64,000 nt of DNA. Origin: Xylocopa sonorina. Lineage: Eukaryota; Arthropoda; Insecta; Hymenoptera; Apidae. A program made the translations under genes and the position numbers. Positions 63,368 to 64,000 of the stretch are shown in pieces. The stretch's first letter is position 1. Each line of letters opens with the position of its first letter. The stretch is from NCBI RefSeq assembly GCF_050948175.1, contig NW_027490444.1, positions 206,195 to 270,194 of the forward strand, given 5' to 3'. The notes below the pieces were generated by a model. The model saw only the letters and a program-made list of their open reading frames with translations. It had not been told where the DNA came from and searched no databases.

Positions 63368-64000
63368 ACATTCATTTGAAGTGTAGACGAGGAATACATA
63401 ACACTTCGCAAATCGTATTATATCTTACCATGAAACATAGAAATGAGATGCGATATCGCGTTTTAAGAATCATATGAACTCTATTGCTACGATACCTAGA
63501 CATCTGCGGACGCTATTTCCTAGCAAGGAAGTGTCGCATTTACATTCATTTGAAGTGTAGACGAGGAATACATGACACTTCGCAAATCATATTATATCTT
63601 ACCATGATACATAGGAATGAGATGCGATATCGCGTTTTAAGAATCATAAGAACCCTATTGCTACGATACATAGACATCTGCAAACGCTATTTCCTTGCAA
63701 GGAAGTGTCGCATTTACATTCATTTGAATCGTAGACGAGGAATGCATAACACTTGGCAAATCATATTATATCTTACCATGAAATATAGAAATGAGATGCG
63801 ATATCGCGTTTTAAGAAGCATTAGAAATCTATTGCTACGATACGTAGACATCTGCAAACGCTATTTCCTAGCGAGGAAGTGTCGCATTCACATTCATTTG
63901 AAGTGTAGACGAGGAATACATAACACATCGCAAATCATATTATATCTTATCATGAAACGTAGAAATGAGATGCGATATTGCGCTTTAAGAAGCATTAGAA
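63368..64000. repeat. Tail after the 19-mer units, cut by the window edge
   Basis: After unit 2 the pattern changes: GTGTAGACG with CATAACAC and AAATCGTATT, then a CTGCGGACGC monomer. From about 63600 it resembles the 58.38-58.96 kb segment (ATGATACATAGGAATG, ACCCTATTGCTACGATACATAG, AAATATAG, ACACATCGC) with one monomer fewer. The array clearly continues past the edge. Confidence 0.65.

Larger units (their letters stand above)
1..64000. repeat. Continuous 174-bp tandem satellite array (about 368 monomers)
   Basis: The sequence returns to the same motif every 174 bases from the first base to the last; for example CCTAGCAAGG at 1 and again at 175. Phase stays constant except for nine small indels, and all monomers run in the same direction. 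No unique sequence, transposon or gene interrupts the array. Monomers differ mainly by substitutions and fall into recognisable classes. One carries CCTAGAC with CTGCAGACGC, one CGTAGAC with CTGCAAACGC, one TTCGATACG with CTGCAATCGC, and one GAATCGTAG with GCAATGTAT and GCAATATCTCG. These classes are arranged in higher-order repeats of 7, 14, 15, 18 and 19 monomers. Long monotonous arrays of nucleosome-sized monomers are typical of eukaryotic centromeric or pericentromeric heterochromatin; that chromosomal position is inference. The satellite family and species are not recognised. Confidence 0.98.

Noticed and set aside
32..63386. Dozens of forward-strand open reading frames encoding Arg/Cys-rich repeats
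   Set aside because: All are the same frame of the 174-bp monomer, mostly opened by TTG and closed by class-specific stops (CATATGA, CATTTGA, CATCTGA, GATGTGA, GTGTTGA, AACTAG). Differences between copies mostly change amino acids, and no gene signals surround them. Not annotated as CDS.
1..64000. CRISPR array
   Set aside because: The repeats are 174 bp, contiguous and variable along their whole length, with no short-repeat/unique-spacer pattern and no cas genes.
1..64000. CENP-B box
   Set aside because: The closest candidate, TTCGCAAATCATATT in the monomer, lacks the required A and CGGG positions of the box. No monomer class seen restores them.
1..64000. Identity as human-type alpha satellite
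   Set aside because: The period is 174, not 171, and the sequence does not resemble alpha satellite as I know it. Only the HOR organisation is similar.
1..64000. Cys/His spacing in the conceptual repeat as a zinc-binding domain
   Set aside because: The Cys and His residues are not in a recognised zinc-finger spacing, and Cys positions change to Tyr, Ser, Gly or Arg between copies. The frame is not considered coding.
1..64000. Telomeric repeats, rRNA or tRNA genes, transposon insertions
   Set aside because: I looked for breaks in the 174-bp rhythm and found only indels of one or six bases. No insert of another sequence type exists in the window.

Overview
The whole 64,000-base window is one uninterrupted head-to-tail satellite DNA array. 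I find no protein-coding gene, RNA gene, transposon, CRISPR array or unique sequence in it. The monomer is 174 bp and about 37% G+C (64 of 174 bases in the first monomer). About 368 monomers fit in the window, all in the same orientation, and the phase shifts only nine times by small indels. Long monotonous satellite with higher-order repeats (HORs) is typical of eukaryotic centromeric, pericentromeric or other heterochromatic DNA, so the source is almost certainly a eukaryotic chromosome. I do not recognise the monomer and cannot name the species. Human alpha satellite (171 bp) and the Arabidopsis and maize centromere repeats do not resemble it, as far as I can recall them. I see no CENP-B-box-like site.

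Layout. About 0.66-13.8 kb: an 18-monomer HOR (3132 bp) in three copies, with a looser 23-monomer stretch between copies 1 and 2. The first ~4.1 kb recurs 7134 bp (41 monomers) downstream almost unchanged. 13.8-19.3 kb: a 14/15-monomer block in two copies. 19.3-26.6 kb: older 14-, 15- and 20-monomer duplications. 26.6-34.0 kb: the most regular part, a 7-monomer HOR (1218 bp) in 5.7 consecutive copies that themselves alternate as a dimer of HORs. 34.0-37.0 kb: a 15-monomer-distance duplication carrying a seventh copy of that 7-mer. 37.0-49.7 kb: mixed monomers with local 4-, 5-, 8-, 9-, 10- and 11-monomer duplications, including a clear hybrid monomer. 49.7-53.5 kb: short trimer and tetramer duplications. 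53.5-64.0 kb: a 15-monomer-distance duplication, then a nearly perfect tandem duplication of 3308 bp (19 monomers plus 2 bases).

The monomer is rich in dyad symmetry: a 10-bp perfect palindrome, a 13-bp interrupted palindrome, an inverted GAAGTGT/ACACTTC pair, and in one monomer class an 18-bp perfect palindrome. Monomer classes differ in which of these dyads are intact. CpG is not depleted (9 in the first monomer, about 1.5 times expectation). One forward frame is open through most monomers because 174 is a multiple of three, which creates long open stretches (up to 519 codons). Stop positions and substitution pattern argue that these are not genes.

The main biological content is the record of how a satellite evolves: unequal crossover junctions, hybrid monomers, nested HORs and a traceable insertion lineage. 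All comparisons were made by eye; copy boundaries are good to roughly one monomer unless stated.
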